A DNA stretch of 64,000 bases from Geotrypetes seraphini (Eukaryota; Chordata; Amphibia; Gymnophiona; Dermophiidae), in contig NC_047101.1 in NCBI RefSeq assembly GCF_902459505.1, positions 14,792,705 through 14,856,704 on the forward strand, in the 5' to 3' direction. Positions within the stretch are counted from its first letter, which is position 1. Each line of letters begins with the position of its first letter. The translations under genes were made by a program, and so were the position numbers. Below, one piece after another: positions 42,182 to 53,049 of the stretch. Under the pieces are notes generated by a model. That model saw nothing but the letters and a program-made list of their open reading frames with translations. It was not told where the DNA came from and ran no database searches.

Positions 42182-43618
42182 CCTCCAATACCACAGTTCC
42201 TCTGCTATTCCCCCACAAAATGCTACTCTTCCGATACTCCTTTCCTCCATCCAATCAGATTCCCCCTTCTAAACCCAATCTAAACTCCTTCTATGCAACC
42301 AAACCCCTTTCCCTTGACTTGAACTCAACCCTTCCCCCATCCCCTTCTGATCCATTTCCCCTTTCCCGGAGCCTCCTGGAAGTGATTTGTAGTCTAGTGA
42401 AACAGGTTGGACGGTCCCTCTTCACTCCCATCCTGTCCTGTGCCAACCTCAAAATCACTCTTAGCAGTAGTCTCACAGTACTACCACTAGGGGTCAGAAT
42501 TCCTTATGAGAGTGTGGCTAAGGCTTAGGAATTTTGATGATATTATAGAGAAAGAACAGGCAGGTTTTTTAACGGATGGGTGAAGGGAGAGAGAAAGGGA
42601 ATTGCTCTTGGGAAAGTCTGCTTTGGGGGTGGGTATATGTGTGGGCAGGAGCATGTTTATGATGTACACTGGATCAGGGGAGAAAAAAGAACATGGCTGC
42701 ATTCCTTGTTTTCCAGTAAGGCAGCTGCACAATGCCACCTCTTCATTTGGTAAGTGCGTTACATGTATATGCCATAAACCCGTGCATGTGTCAGTTTTTC
42801 TGCGTGTATGTTTGATGCCCACACACCCATCCCTACCCTCATTAAGCAGTTAATATATATATTTTTTACTATGCTGGCTAGTTTTATAGCACGATAGCTG
42901 TTTGTGCAAGTCCTTTGTAAAACCACACTAGTTGCTTAATGCAGCCTCATAAAAAGGTCCCCAAATAAGCAGATAAATGTCTGAGGATTATTAGAAGTAT
43001 CTTATAAAGTAACACTGCGTAGACGATTAGAGCTATCTGTGAATTGCAATCGTATGATTGTGTGATTATTTGATTACATTCGAGTTCAACACACAATGCT
43101 GAATGACAAATGGAATTACATTAAATACTGTTTTATAGTGCAGTAATTAGAATCTTCAGGGTAATTGGTAATGAAATGACAAGACACCAGCAAGATAAGT
43201 GCACTGTCACCTGCTGATTGGGTGTAATTTCTCCTTTTTTAATTACTTTAGCATAAGTCATGACAACTCAACTGTGACTTATGTGAAAATGAGAGTGAAA
43301 TTCAAACGAATGTTACCATTAAATTTCATAACACTCATAGCACTAGGGATGAGCAGCCCAGAAGTTTTGGTTTTGTTTCCTTTCCTATATCATTCGTAGC
43401 ATTGGTTGTTTTGGTTAGTCTTCATTTTGTCATTAACAGTGCATGCACTTTTGAAAGAGCACGCTCTCATTGCAAAGAACGTGAACTATTTAGAAATAGC
43501 TCTAGTGCCATGGTATTCCTCTCACAGAAGTCAAACTGGCTGAGAGAGCTTTTTTAATAACCTAAATACCACACCGGCCTTACTCTGCTGGAGAATGTGA
43601 AGGCCCCCACTCAGTAAT
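42182..43618. other. Transposon-poor stretch, possible conserved noncoding DNA
   Basis: About 42960-43330 is complex AT-rich sequence unrelated to the repeats here (GGTAATTGGTAATGAAATGA, CTGTCACCTGCTGATTGGGT). Positions 42182-42560 hold pyrimidine-rich DNA with a 127-codon frame lacking any domain. Confidence 0.3.
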
Positions 43619-44330
43619 GTGGCATGTTTAAAGTTTTACTGCTTTGACCCTTGGCAAAAGCTATTGAAAAATGGATTCATGTTGGGAGAGGTGGCTGAAG
43701 CCGGAACTCGAGGCAGCGACCGACCGGGTTCTGACCCAGTTAGCAGTGGGGCAGGAGCACGAAAAGCTCCTGCTCGCTACACCTCTAGACCACCAGGGAT
43801 TCCAGCAGCAGAGAAGGTACCATGAACAGGGCAGGGAGGGGTGTTTATATTGGAGGGGTGTTTGATCTGGCCATCTCTGCTCCTTTTTACTGCTCGGTTT
43901 ATGCGGCGTTCTTTTCTCCTTTTGTGTATGTGTAAATGTGTATCATGGCTTTCATTTTAGTTCACTTTGATTTATAAAAATTATTGTTATTAATTTTAAT
44001 GTGTCTGTATTACCCTGTTTTCTGTTTTTTTTTATTATTGTAAAGCTGCTTTGTAATTTTAAAAAGGCAGGATAACAAATTTTTAATAAACTTGAAACTT
44101 GATGTACCGCTTCCCTGGGATATTCATCCAAAGCAGTTTACAACATGTAAAAATGACATCAAGTAGTATCAAAATGATCACAAAAGATGATAAAACGAAA
44201 TAATGCAACAAATAGAAAATAAAAATTGAATCTAGGAAGCCTGAGATGGTCAGAAAGCATCGTATGGAGGGGGAGTGCAAGTGAATGGAAATAGAGGCAT
44301 GAAGATAAGGAAACAGAATATTGAATGAGT
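43619..44330. mobile_element. LINE-like 3' tails, opposite orientations
   Basis: About 43850-44100 (plus) ends TAATAAACTTGAAACTTG, the tail shared with the SINE at 49108-49350. About 44100-44170 reads as another tail in reverse (TTTACAACATGTAAAAATGA). The 5' part is not assigned. Confidence 0.45.
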
Positions 44331-44339
44331 CTCAGAGTT

Positions 44340-44640
44340 GGGGAAATCCACAGTTTTTTCCTAGGATAAGCAGCATAAAATTTGTTTTACTACTTGGGAT
44401 CTGGGTTGGCTACTGTTGGAAATAGAATACTGGGCTTGATGGACCTTTGGTCTGTCTCAGTACGGCAATTCTTACTTGAGCCAAGTAAAGGACAGTCAAG
44501 TCATTGTGACATCACTGCTGAGGTTGGCTCTTAGGCATTGGTGGAATGAGGCATTATGACATCACAGTCTTAGCTCTGGAATGTTGCTACTCTTTGGGTT
44601 TCTGCCAGTTACTTGGGATCTGGGTTGGCCATGTTGCAAA
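44340..44640 (+). mobile_element. CR1 LINE 3' ends, two pieces
   Basis: The first tail (44400-44475) has TGGGCTTGATGGACCTTTGG. A second copy starts with the TGACATCA module at 44493 and reads into GTTACTTGGGATCTGGGTTG. There it is cut by the hAT-type element and resumes at 46265. Confidence 0.7.
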
Positions 44641-46264
44641 TAGAGAGTTGCACGGGGACAGAAATCTCACCCGTCCCCGCTAAAGTCCCACCCATCCCTG
44701 TGAGGAATCCCCTCTGTCCCTGTGAGGAATCCCCTCCGTCCCCACCCATCCCCGCGAGGAATCCCTTCCGTCCCCGCCCGTCCCTATAAACTTCAGAAAT
44801 AGTTATTTCATTTAATTATGCTACTGAATTAAAGGCTGTGATAGAAACCCATTTACAAATAAGCAAAAAGACTTTATTAATTTGGAAATATTAATTGGGA
44901 AGAATACATACTTTGTAAACGGGTTTCTACCAGAGCCTCTAATGTTTATAAATTTTTATCAACACAACTAATATGCTACTTTATCCTGAAGCAAAAAAGA
45001 AATATAATTTTTTTCCTACCTTTGTTGCCTGATTTCTGCTTTCCTCATGTTCTCATTCAATTCCTTCCATCCACTATCTCTCTTCTCTCTGCGTCTTCCA
45101 TTTTCTCTGTTACTGTGCCTCTCCCTTTCTCCCCCCTTCCAAATTGGTCTGGCACCCATCTTCTTCCCTCCACTCCCACCATAGTCTGGCATCTCTGTCT
45201 TCTTCCCTGCCAGCGTCTTCTCCCCACTCTCTCTTCTCCATTTCCTTTCAGCGTCCTTCTCCCCCCTCTGTCTTCCCCATGTCCTTTCAGTGTCCTTCTC
45301 CCCCCTCTGTCTTCCCCATGTCCTTTCAGTGTCCTTCTCCCCCTCTGTCTTCCCCATGTCCTTTCAGCGTCCTTCTCCCCCTCTGTCTTCCCCATGTCCT
45401 TTCAGCGTCCTTCTCCCCCCGTCTTCCCCATGTCCTTTCAGCATCCTTCTCCCCCCATCTTCTCCATGTCCTTTCAGCGTTCTTCTCCCCTTCTGTCTTC
45501 CCCATGTCTTTTCAGCATCCTTCTCCCCCCCGTCTTCCCTATGTGCTTTCAGCATCCTTCTCCACCCCTTTGTCTTCCCCAGTGCTTTCAGCGTCCTTCT
45601 CCCCCCTCAGTTTTACCCATTTCCCTTAAGCGTCTTTTCCTCTCCACTCCACCTTTCCTCCCTTTCTCTCTCCCTGCCCCTTACCTTTGTGGCGCTTCCC
45701 CACCTGCCCAACAACAGAACAGGCCCGGTCCGACAAACCTCCCTGCCCTGTAGCCGCAAATCTAAATTACCTTCTTACAGCAGCTGGAGTATTGAAGCTG
45801 CTGTAATTTAGATTCGCGGCTACAGGGCAGGGAGGTTTGTCGGACCGGGCCTGTTGTCGGTCGGTCGGGGGAAGCGCCACAAAGTTAAGGGGACCTGGCC
45901 GGCTGTGCACCCCCCCTAAGGCTGTACCCGGGGTGGCCCTCCCCCCCCTTGGTACGCCACTGCCTTTCCCTACCTACCCTGCAGCAGCACACAGCCGACC
46001 GGAAGTCTTCCCGATGTCAGCGCTGACGTCGGAGGAAGCGTGGGCTTTGCTTAAGCCCTCCCTCCGACGTCAGCGCTGACATTGTGGAAGACTTCCAATC
46101 GGCTGTGTACTGTGGCAGGGCAGGTAGGGAGAAGACGAGCCTCGCGAGTTCATCCAACCCCACAGGAACCCCGAGACCCTAGGGGGGTGTCCCCACGGGA
46201 TCCCCGTGACCTGAAGGGGGAACCCATGGGATTCCCGTCGTCCCCGTTCCCATGCAGCTCTCTA
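44641..46264. mobile_element. hAT-type element (TAGAGAGTTGCACGGG family), 1.6 kb
   Basis: It has the same ends as 2749-3876 (TAGAGAGTTGCACGGGGAC; right end GTTCCCATGCAGCTCTCTA). The flanks GTTGCAAA (44633-44640) and GTTGGAAA (46265-46272) are an 8-bp duplication with one mismatch. It holds a different minisatellite and two internal palindromes (about 45712-45865 and 46000-46095). Confidence 0.82.
45235..45620. repeat. Minisatellite, roughly 40-bp units
   Basis: About nine copies of a unit with CCCCATGTCCTTTCAGCGTC, CTTCTCCCCC and TCTGTCTT. Long open frames on both strands (45022-45753, 45016-45357) come from the repeat and are not genes. Confidence 0.9.
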
Positions 46265-46335
46265 GTTGGAAATAGAATACTGGCTTGATGGGCCTTCAGT
46301 CTGTCCCAGTATGGCAATTCTTATGTTCTTATGTG
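46265..46335 (+). mobile_element. CR1 LINE tail, continuation
   Basis: GGAAATAGAATACTGGCTTG, CCCAGTATGGCAATTCTTAT and GTTCTTATG complete the CR1 end interrupted at 44640. Confidence 0.8.
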
Positions 46336-46786
46336 AGGCTAAGGAAGAGAGAAAATGTGTGTAACCTAGGGTTATTCCTTTCCTTTCCTTTCCTGCTCCA
46401 CTACTTTAGCATCCCCAAACAAGTGAGCCACCAGCGGTCTATGGCCTAGTTGCCACATCCTTTCCCACTTCACTCCCCTCCTTTGCAAGCCACAGAAATC
46501 TCTGCTTTCCCAGAAGCAGCTTTCGGTGTAGTCCCAGTGCTCTCACTATGGAGAACCAGTGGCAGTAGTGACTGCAGTGCTACAGGCAGGGCACTGTTGT
46601 ACAGGAGGCAGCATCTGAAGAAGTAAATATGAGGAGTTATAATTGGAAAGGAGGGGAGAAGGATAATAGTGAGGAAGAGAAGAGAGAAGATGATTTGAAA
46701 TCAATGAACGGTGCAAGAAGAGTACCATAAGTTGCTAAAGACTCTTACCCAGATCCCTGAGCATAGTTTCCCAATGTCTAATAGCT
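46336..46786. other. Noncoding, no feature recognised
   Basis: A short TTTCC repeat at 46376-46393. Otherwise unassigned. Confidence 0.35.
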
Positions 46787-46920
46787 AGGGTTACCCTATG
46801 GCTGCAGAAAAAGGAGGATGGATTGAGACATCTGAGTTTTACTTCCTTTGCTTGCAATGGAAGTAAAACCCGGATGTGTCAATCCGTCCTCCTTTCTCTG
46901 GAGCCATAAGGTAACCCTAC
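46787..46920. mobile_element. Palindromic MITE (AGGGTTACCCTATGGCT)
   Basis: The arms AGGGTTACCCTATGGCTGC and GGAGCCATAAGGTAACCCT are inverted, with CTAATAGCT on the left and TAATAGCT on the right as an 8-9 bp duplication. Likely a hAT-type element. A partial copy is at about 88-130. Confidence 0.75.
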
Positions 46921-47060
46921 TAATAGCTCATCAATACTAGAACTATATACGTAGATTGGATAAAAGAGACAATGACCATAACCGAGTTGCGTCTGACTAA
47001 CGTGGGATCTCTTAAAAAGCATCATAGAACAATTTTTTTCAGCAGTTGTTTTGTCACAGT

Positions 47061-47119
47061 GGGGTCCTTTTACTAAGGCGCACCCTAAAACGGCTAGCGC
47101 GACTTAGTAAAAGGACCCC
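47061..47119. mobile_element. Very short PIF/Harbinger-like MITE
   Basis: GGGGTCCTTTTACTAAGGCG and CGACTTAGTAAAAGGACCCC form a nearly perfect 59-bp hairpin, the minimum form of the family. Confidence 0.75.
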
Positions 47120-48359
47120 AGTATTTGTCTGAATGTTGTGTTTTCATGTTTCTGATGGTTTTTATTTTTTACATTGTCTTTTTTTATTGTAATATTTTAT
47201 TTGCTTTAATTTTTATTTGTATATGTATGTTGTTCATTGCTTTGATTTTTATAATAAATAAAAAGACATTGATATGTAGTCTTTATAACAAGAGTTGCTA
47301 ATTCCTTAAGATAACTCAGTTTTTTAAAATAAAATCAATTTGTATGGCCCAACAATCTTACAGTATTTTTCCCTAATTCAACCTGTTCTTTTCCTCCCCC
47401 AAATCCATACTTACCTTACCTCCCCTCTTTCAATATTCTGCCATCTATTTGAATTCAAAGTTGTTCTCCAATCCTCTTCTGACGATTTTATTTCCTTTCC
47501 GATCACGACGCCAACCTCCAAATCTAGAAAGGTGTATTACTAAAATATCCGGGTCCCAAAACCAAACTTACTGTCTATGTTTGGACTTTACAGTCCCCTT
47601 CCACAACTTGCTAAAAGTGTTATTTTTAAAAAATAGAATATTCTGACATGGATTTTCATTTCATCGATAGACTTACTGTGTTGTCTCTATTCCAGGTGGG
47701 TCATGCCTCGTTGCAACTATAAAAAATGAAAGGTGGAAAAGCCTCAGAGATGGGGGTGGGAGGGGGGTGGTGGGAGGTCTAATATACACAGATATAATAT
47801 ACCCCTCAATTCAGTCATTGACATAAAAACCTCCTTTCTGCCTTGACTACTGACCCCATATATAGTTATTCGTGTTTCTACCCGATGCTATCAGCGATTT
47901 TATATCAAAATATATGCCATGTCTAACATTTTATTATTATCATTGAAAACCTAACCAAATGATGTGTTAAAAATCTAGGGGCATATCCAAAGACACATTC
48001 TTACCTTCAGTTGTTGAAGAAAAATAATGTCTTTCAAATGTCCCCAAACGGTTGTCAAAAATCAATGTAGAACCTTGAGGGGTTCCTAGTCCTGCTTCCT
48101 TCTGAAGATGTCTCCGTCAGGATCACTGCACTTCACTGTGCATTTATACTTTTCGAGCGGAACTCAGCCAGAGCCACATTTCTTGTGCTCGAGGACCGTA
48201 TCCACATAGGGAAACATTATAAAGGGGAAGGAAAGCAAGAGCACCGCCAAGTTAAAATATGACTCCTGTGCAGTTCTCGGGGGATGTTAATTAGCATCTC
48301 ATCCTTTGTATATTATACTGCAGAGCACATTCAAATTTGATCTGTATTTGAAAATGTTA
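47120..48359. other. Mostly unassigned noncoding DNA
   Basis: Early part is AT-rich with a LINE-like tail at about 47190-47275 (ATAATAAATAAAAAGACATT). 47540-48350 has no match in the window. Confidence 0.35.
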
Positions 48360-48596
48360 CCCTGGTGACAGGCAGCATCAATCTTTTACCATGGGAGTCC
48401 GTAATAGTGCAGGCCAGTGATATCCATAGTCTCCTATTGAAACCAACATGGGGAAGCCAGTGCTTGCCCTGGATCGGTGGCATAGAATGCTGCCATTATT
48501 TGGTTTTTTGCCAGGTACTTGTGACTTGTATTGGCCTCCGTGGGCTAGATAGATCATATTGATCTAACCCAGTAAGGCTATTCTTATGTTCATAAA
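48360..48596 (+). mobile_element. CR1 LINE 3' end
   Basis: GGTACTTGTGACTTGTATTG, GGGCTAGATAGATCATATTG and CCCAGTAAGGCTATTCTTAT form the CR1 tail. The coding part is worn. Confidence 0.75.
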
Positions 48597-48699
48597 AATC
48601 AAGGTAATATAATATTAGGGAGGTTTTATAGTCAGACCTCCCCTTCACCACCTTCTATACAAGGAATAGTTCATATAATTCTTTCCGGCCCTCAGAAGT

Positions 48700-48965
48700 G
48701 CCACCAAATGTTCAATAACTTTCATAACATTTGGCTTTATGCACCCAATCGTCACCGGGTCGATTTTTTCATAAAGATTTGTGTATATTTTATAAATAAT
48801 TTAGTTATAAGAGTGGTACTTAGCTTGGGTAGTGAATCTGGAGGGATGGAAACGCCAACATGTTTCACCCATAGGGGGTTTCCTCAGGGCAGTAATCCCT
48901 ATAATACAAGTCTAAGATTATTCTCTTATAAAAAAATATTTTGTCTCACTAACATTTCATAAAAT
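48700..48965. repeat. Foldback half (GAAAC...CTCAGGG type)
   Basis: AAACGCCAACATGTTTCACC and GGGGTTTCCTCAGGGCAGTA resemble the centre of the foldback at 6433-7435. No matching arm is seen. Confidence 0.4.
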
Positions 48966-49107
48966 ACTTTAATACCAAACATTTGCTCACCTCATTTAAC
49001 CTGTTTCCACGACGCAGCCACCCAAAAGTAAGATCTAAAGATGGCCGCGGCGTGTTACTAAAGCCTTTATAATATTATATTACTTCTAATTGACTGTTAC
49101 TTACTTA

Positions 49108-49350
49108 GAGGAGCGTGTGGCGCAGTGGTTGGATCTACAGCCTCAGCACCCTGGGGTTGTGGGTTCAAACCCCGCGCTGCTCCTTGTGACCCTGGGCAAG
49201 TCACTCAGTCCTCTATAGCCCCAAGGTACGTTAGATAGATTGTGAGCCCACCGGGACAGAGAGGGAAAATGCTTGAGTACCTGATTGTAAAAACCGCTTA
49301 GATAACCTTGATAAGCGGTATATCAAATCCTAATAAACTTGAAACTTGAA
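49108..49350 (+). mobile_element. Full-length tRNA-derived SINE
   Basis: It has a polymerase III A box TGGCGCAGTGG (49118-49128) and a B box GGTTCAAACCC (49162-49172), 34 bp apart, as in tRNA-derived heads. The body includes GTGAGCCCACCGGGACAGAG and TGCTTGAGTACCTG. The 3' tail AATAAACTTGAAACTTGAAA is the same as that of L2-like LINEs in this window. Confidence 0.92.
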
Positions 49351-49565
49351 ACTTACTTCAAGCTACGGGCTAATTTATAATTTCTTAAAAATCAAGGTGC
49401 ATTAAATGGGTGCTTTTTTTTGGGGGGAGGGGGTTGTTTATTTTACCACACCTTGATAACTTATCCCTTAGTCTGTTAACTGCTGTCAGATAAGGGTGTG
49501 TTTACTGGAGGTGGGATTAGGTATTTCATGGGATTTTTCATGGGGTTTGATTTAATTCACTGTTT

Positions 49566-50555
49566 AATGTTTGAAGTACTATGTTTCCCCGAAAATAAGA
49601 CCTACCCCAAAATAAACCCTAGTTACATCGCCCCCAAATCCCCTCCCGAATGTCTCCAACACTCCCTGATTCCATCCATGGATTCACCGGCAGCAGTGCT
49701 CCCCCCTCCCCTGCCGCACAGCCAAACCTTGCTGAACCTCCCATCCATCCCCCTGTTCAGCATCTTTCTATGTCTCCCTCCCATACGAACCCCGCCGACC
49801 CTCCCACTACGAGACCGACATGCCTCCCTCCAAACAGCGGCATCAGCAGCACTTTAAAAAGGCTGCTTCATGGTCTTCTCCTGCCAGGTCCTACGCTCTG
49901 CCTCTATGTTTGACCCAAGATTTACAAAGAGCCACAATGGGGAGAGAAGGGGATATGAGATATTCTCTGTTCCCTCCCCAAGGCCTAGCTTCTCTTCCCT
50001 CTTTCTGCCCTCCAACCTCTCAAAAGTCTCTGCACCTCTCATCCCTCCCAACCCTTTGATCTCACCTCCCCCAAAGCCTTACCTAGGTACCAGGTCCAGC
50101 AGGGGGCTCTTTGAGGCAGGAGCATGGCCCTCTCATGGCAACTCAACCTCACAATGCCCCCACCTCCATCCTTTCTGTCATGTATAGGTAGTGCCCCCCT
50201 CCCCGGGCCTACTGAGGTACCATTGTGGTCCAGAGGGGCCTTTGTGGCAGGAGTGCTACCTTCTCGCTCCTGCCCCCTCGCAGCTGCTTTCTAAAATGGC
50301 TGCCGTGACCTTTCATGGCTTCTCATGGCATGTCTTGTAGTACTGCGAGCTGCTGCAATAGGTTGTGGCAGTTATTTTTATAAGGCAGCTGTGAGGAGGC
50401 TGGAGCAAGAGGGCTGCGCTCCTGCCACAAAGCCCCTGCTGGACCACCAGGTACTTTGGTAGGTCTGGGGGGGGGGGGCCCTATAGAAGAAGAGCCACAG
50501 CCACATGGGAGAAGAGGTGCAGATTGCCGACCTCTGGGTTAGATCTATGAAAGAG
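49566..50555. repeat. Worn MITE (TTTCCCCGAAAATAAGACCT) and unassigned C-rich DNA
   Basis: The left terminus TGTTTCCCCGAAAATAAGAC is a known vertebrate MITE-type end, but no right end is found. 49650-50500 is C-rich with open frames lacking any domain. Confidence 0.4.
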
Positions 50556-50594
50556 AAGTTGAACATTTCAGCTGTTTTTGAGGTGAGAGACATT

Positions 50595-50788
50595 TAAGTT
50601 TCAAGTTTATTATGGATTTGATTAATCGCTTATTCAAAGTTCTAAGCGATGTACAAAACAGTAAAATTACAAGTTTCTAGGGAAAACAAACCAAATAAAT
50701 ACGACGGACCTGACAAAACATATAATACGAAAGGAAAAAAAGGGGAAAGAAATACAGATTTAGAGGGTGAAAAATAAAGGGTATGATA
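50595..50788 (-). mobile_element. L2-like LINE tail, minus strand
   Basis: Minus-strand tail: ACATCGCTTAGAACTTTGAA, TAAGCGATTAATCAAATCCA, ATAATAAACTTGAAACTTAA. It is the same tail type as 41440-41512 (plus). Confidence 0.75.
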
Positions 50789-50790
50789 TA

Positions 50791-51101
50791 TAGTGTTCCC
50801 CTGTGAATTTTGTGGTTTGTGGACTCTCTCATTCACAGCCTGCTCCAACCGCCTCTTCCTGTAGTAAAGTCAGGTTATACCAATCAGGAGCTGCGTGTCA
50901 ATCAAAGCAGCTCCTGATTGGTGTAGCCCGACTTTACTACAGGAAGAGGCGGTCGGAGCAGATTGCAAGTGATTTTCTTCACCCGCTGGCGCTCCAGCTG
51001 CCTTCTCCTGCCTTTTGCCAGGCGAAAAACCGCATTCACGGTTTTTCGAAATTCGCAGGAGTTCCTAGAATGGAACCCCTGCAAATTTTGGGGGAGTACT
51101 G
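50791..51101. mobile_element. Tc1/mariner-type MITE (pogo/Tigger-like ends)
   Basis: Ends TAGTGTTCCCC and GGGGGAGTACTG, with TA on both sides. The arms GGAGCTGCGTGTCAATCAAA and CAGCTCCTGATTGGTGTAGC form a central hairpin. Confidence 0.65.
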
Positions 51102-51127
51102 TATATCAAATCAGAATTATTATATAT

Positions 51128-51310
51128 TGCATTCACTGGCGTAGCGAGGGTGAGAGGTGCCCGAAGTGGTACCCCTCCCCCGCCCTCGTTTCCCCCCCCC
51201 TCCCCCTACCTTCTCCAATCCCTCCCGCCACGTGCACGCCCCTTCCCTTCCCTCGTACCTCTAGTTCTTCACCATCGCGAGCGACAAGAACGTCAACGTG
51301 CGATCCCCGC
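51128..51310 (+). mobile_element. CACTGGCGTAGCGAGGG-family MITE, left part
   Basis: CACTGGCGTAGCGAGGGTGA and GAGGTGCCCGAAGTGGTACC start the element. It lacks a right end. The GCGAGCGACAAGAACGTCAA block matches other copies. Confidence 0.55.
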
Positions 51311-51636
51311 CGGCTCTCCCTTTTTATTGTTTTTAAATTGCTGGCGTGAATGTACATTAGCAAAACACTAGAATTCTGGTTTCATGTGCTTTTTTTCCTT
51401 GTGGAATATGAATTATATTTAAATTGCCTTAAGAATCCTGTCTCTTTTGGATTAAGGATAATAATTTCACTTCACTGTTTGTTTTCAGAAGAATTCTTGA
51501 TGGCTTTGGCATGTATTTTTAACATGCTATAGCCCAGAGACTATACTCTGCCACTGTAGTGAGATACCTCTTGGCATAAATAATTGTCCTGCTACACCTG
51601 AGAACATAGACCGCACTGTGCCACTATGTTTTAGGT

Positions 51637-51832
51637 CAGTGGTTTCCAACCCTGTCCTGGAGGACCACCAGGCCAATCGGGTTTTCAGGATAGCCCTAAT
51701 GAATATGCATGGAGCAGATTTGCATGCCTCTCACTTCCATTATATGCAAATCTCTCTCATGCATATTCATTAGGGCTAGCCTGAAAACCCGATTGGACTG
51801 GTGGTCCTCCAGGACAGGGTTGGGAACCACTG
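51637..51832. mobile_element. Palindromic hAT-type MITE with perfect 8-bp duplication
   Basis: CAGTGGTTTCCAACCC to GGGTTGGGAACCACTG, with TTTTAGGT at 51629-51636 and 51833-51840. Sister copies: 6615-6808 and 37276-37469. Confidence 0.93.
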
Positions 51833-51904
51833 TTTTAGGTTGTTACTTTTAATTTAAATACCCTCTCCGATGCATTTTTAAGATTTGCTACACTTTTGCA
51901 CTTA

Positions 51905-52150
51905 TTTGTTAAATAATTTATATTCCGCCTATCTTATAATTCTATGCGGATTACAAGCATTATTCCCTAACTGTCCCAGTAGGTCTCCCACCATGTTATT
52001 TGCGGTTTCACCATGTTCACGATGGTTTTTAATAGAAAACCCCAAATAAGATATGACAAAGTTATTAGTGGTTTTTCTGTATTGGCGGCTCTGTTAATCC
52101 CGTGTCGCAGCGAATACGGAGGGAGAAGCGTAACGCACTTTTAAGACTGA
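51905..52150. mobile_element. SINE fragment and mariner-type MITE fragment
   Basis: 51912-51985 (AATTTATATTCCGCCTATCT ... ACTGTCCCAGTAGGTCTCCC) resembles the SINE tail in reverse. 51990-52135 ends CAGCGAATACGGAGGGAGAA, the right end of the TA-flanked MITE family at 53671, 60709 and 61753. Confidence 0.55.
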
Positions 52151-52495
52151 AGGTGCTGGCCAAGGCAGCTTTCTCCTTCTAGTTCAGTCCAAAGTAGGAA
52201 CTGGAACTAGGCTGACCTAAATCGAGGTCTCCATGGTGGGCGGTTTGTGAAAAAAATCTTACAGTAACCACAGATATGTTAATGACTATTGGTACGTGGA
52301 GGCATTTAAAAAATGCCAGAATTAATGTATCATTAAGCATGTAACTGCATTGCACATATTAACACTGCACAAGCATGGCATACGTGCAGTTTTCCACTGA
52401 AATATTCATCGAGAATTTCCCAAAAGTCAACCAAATGCCAAATAACTTGAATAGAGTTTTGAATGTCATATTTCTGAGAACAGGGGCAAACGTTG

Positions 52496-52908
52496 TGCGG
52501 TGGCATAGCGAGGGGTAGTGGCACCCCTTCCCTTCCCCTGCTCTCTTTCAGCCGCCCCGCTCCTTCCCGGCCACCTCTCACCGCACACGCGCTCCCCTTC
52601 CTTTCCCTGAACCTCTTTAATTTTCCCGGTGCGAGTAACATCATGAACATGCTGCCCGTGACGGTGTTGGCTCTCCTTCCGATGTCACTTCCTAGACGTG
52701 GGTCCCGGAAGTGACATCGGAGAGCATCAGACGACTAGGTGTGGGTCCCGGAAGTGACATCGGACAACACCGGCACAGGCAGCAAGTTCATGAATTGAAG
52801 AGTTATGGGGGAAGGAGTGCATGCGTGTGGGGGGTGAGGGAGAGGGGGGGGGGAAGAGGGCATAGAGGAGGATGGGGTGCTGGTGCCCCCACCAAGACGG
52901 CGTTGCTA
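52496..52908. mobile_element. GTGGCATAGCGAGGG-family MITE
   Basis: GGTGGCATAGCGAGGGGTAG at the left and GGTGCCCCCACCAAGACGGC at the right mark the ends. An internal duplication of GTGGGTCCCGGAAGTGACAT (52698 and 52742) is present. Confidence 0.55.
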
Positions 52909-52911
52909 TAA

Positions 52912-53010
52912 TTTGTTTTTTTGTGACTTGAATTGGCCTCTGTCAAGACAAGATACTGGGCTAGCTGGACCGTCTGTCTGACCCAGTAAAGGCTATTCCT
53001 ACGTTCTTAA
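52912..53010 (+). mobile_element. CR1 LINE 3' tail
   Basis: TTGTGACTTGAATTGGCCTC, TACTGGGCTAGCTGGACCGT and GGCTATTCCTACGTTCTTAA. Confidence 0.75.
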
Positions 53011-53049
53011 GACAACAACCGTTGTTTATCTCTTAGGCTCTAAGGAATT

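Noticed and set aside
45022-45811. 243- and 173-codon frames rich in Pro/Ser and Phe
   Set aside because: Products of a roughly 40-bp tandem unit inside a hAT-type element; equally long frames exist on the other strand.
49118-49172. A real tRNA gene
   Set aside because: A and B boxes are present, but there is no cloverleaf acceptor stem and a SINE body and LINE-type tail follow.
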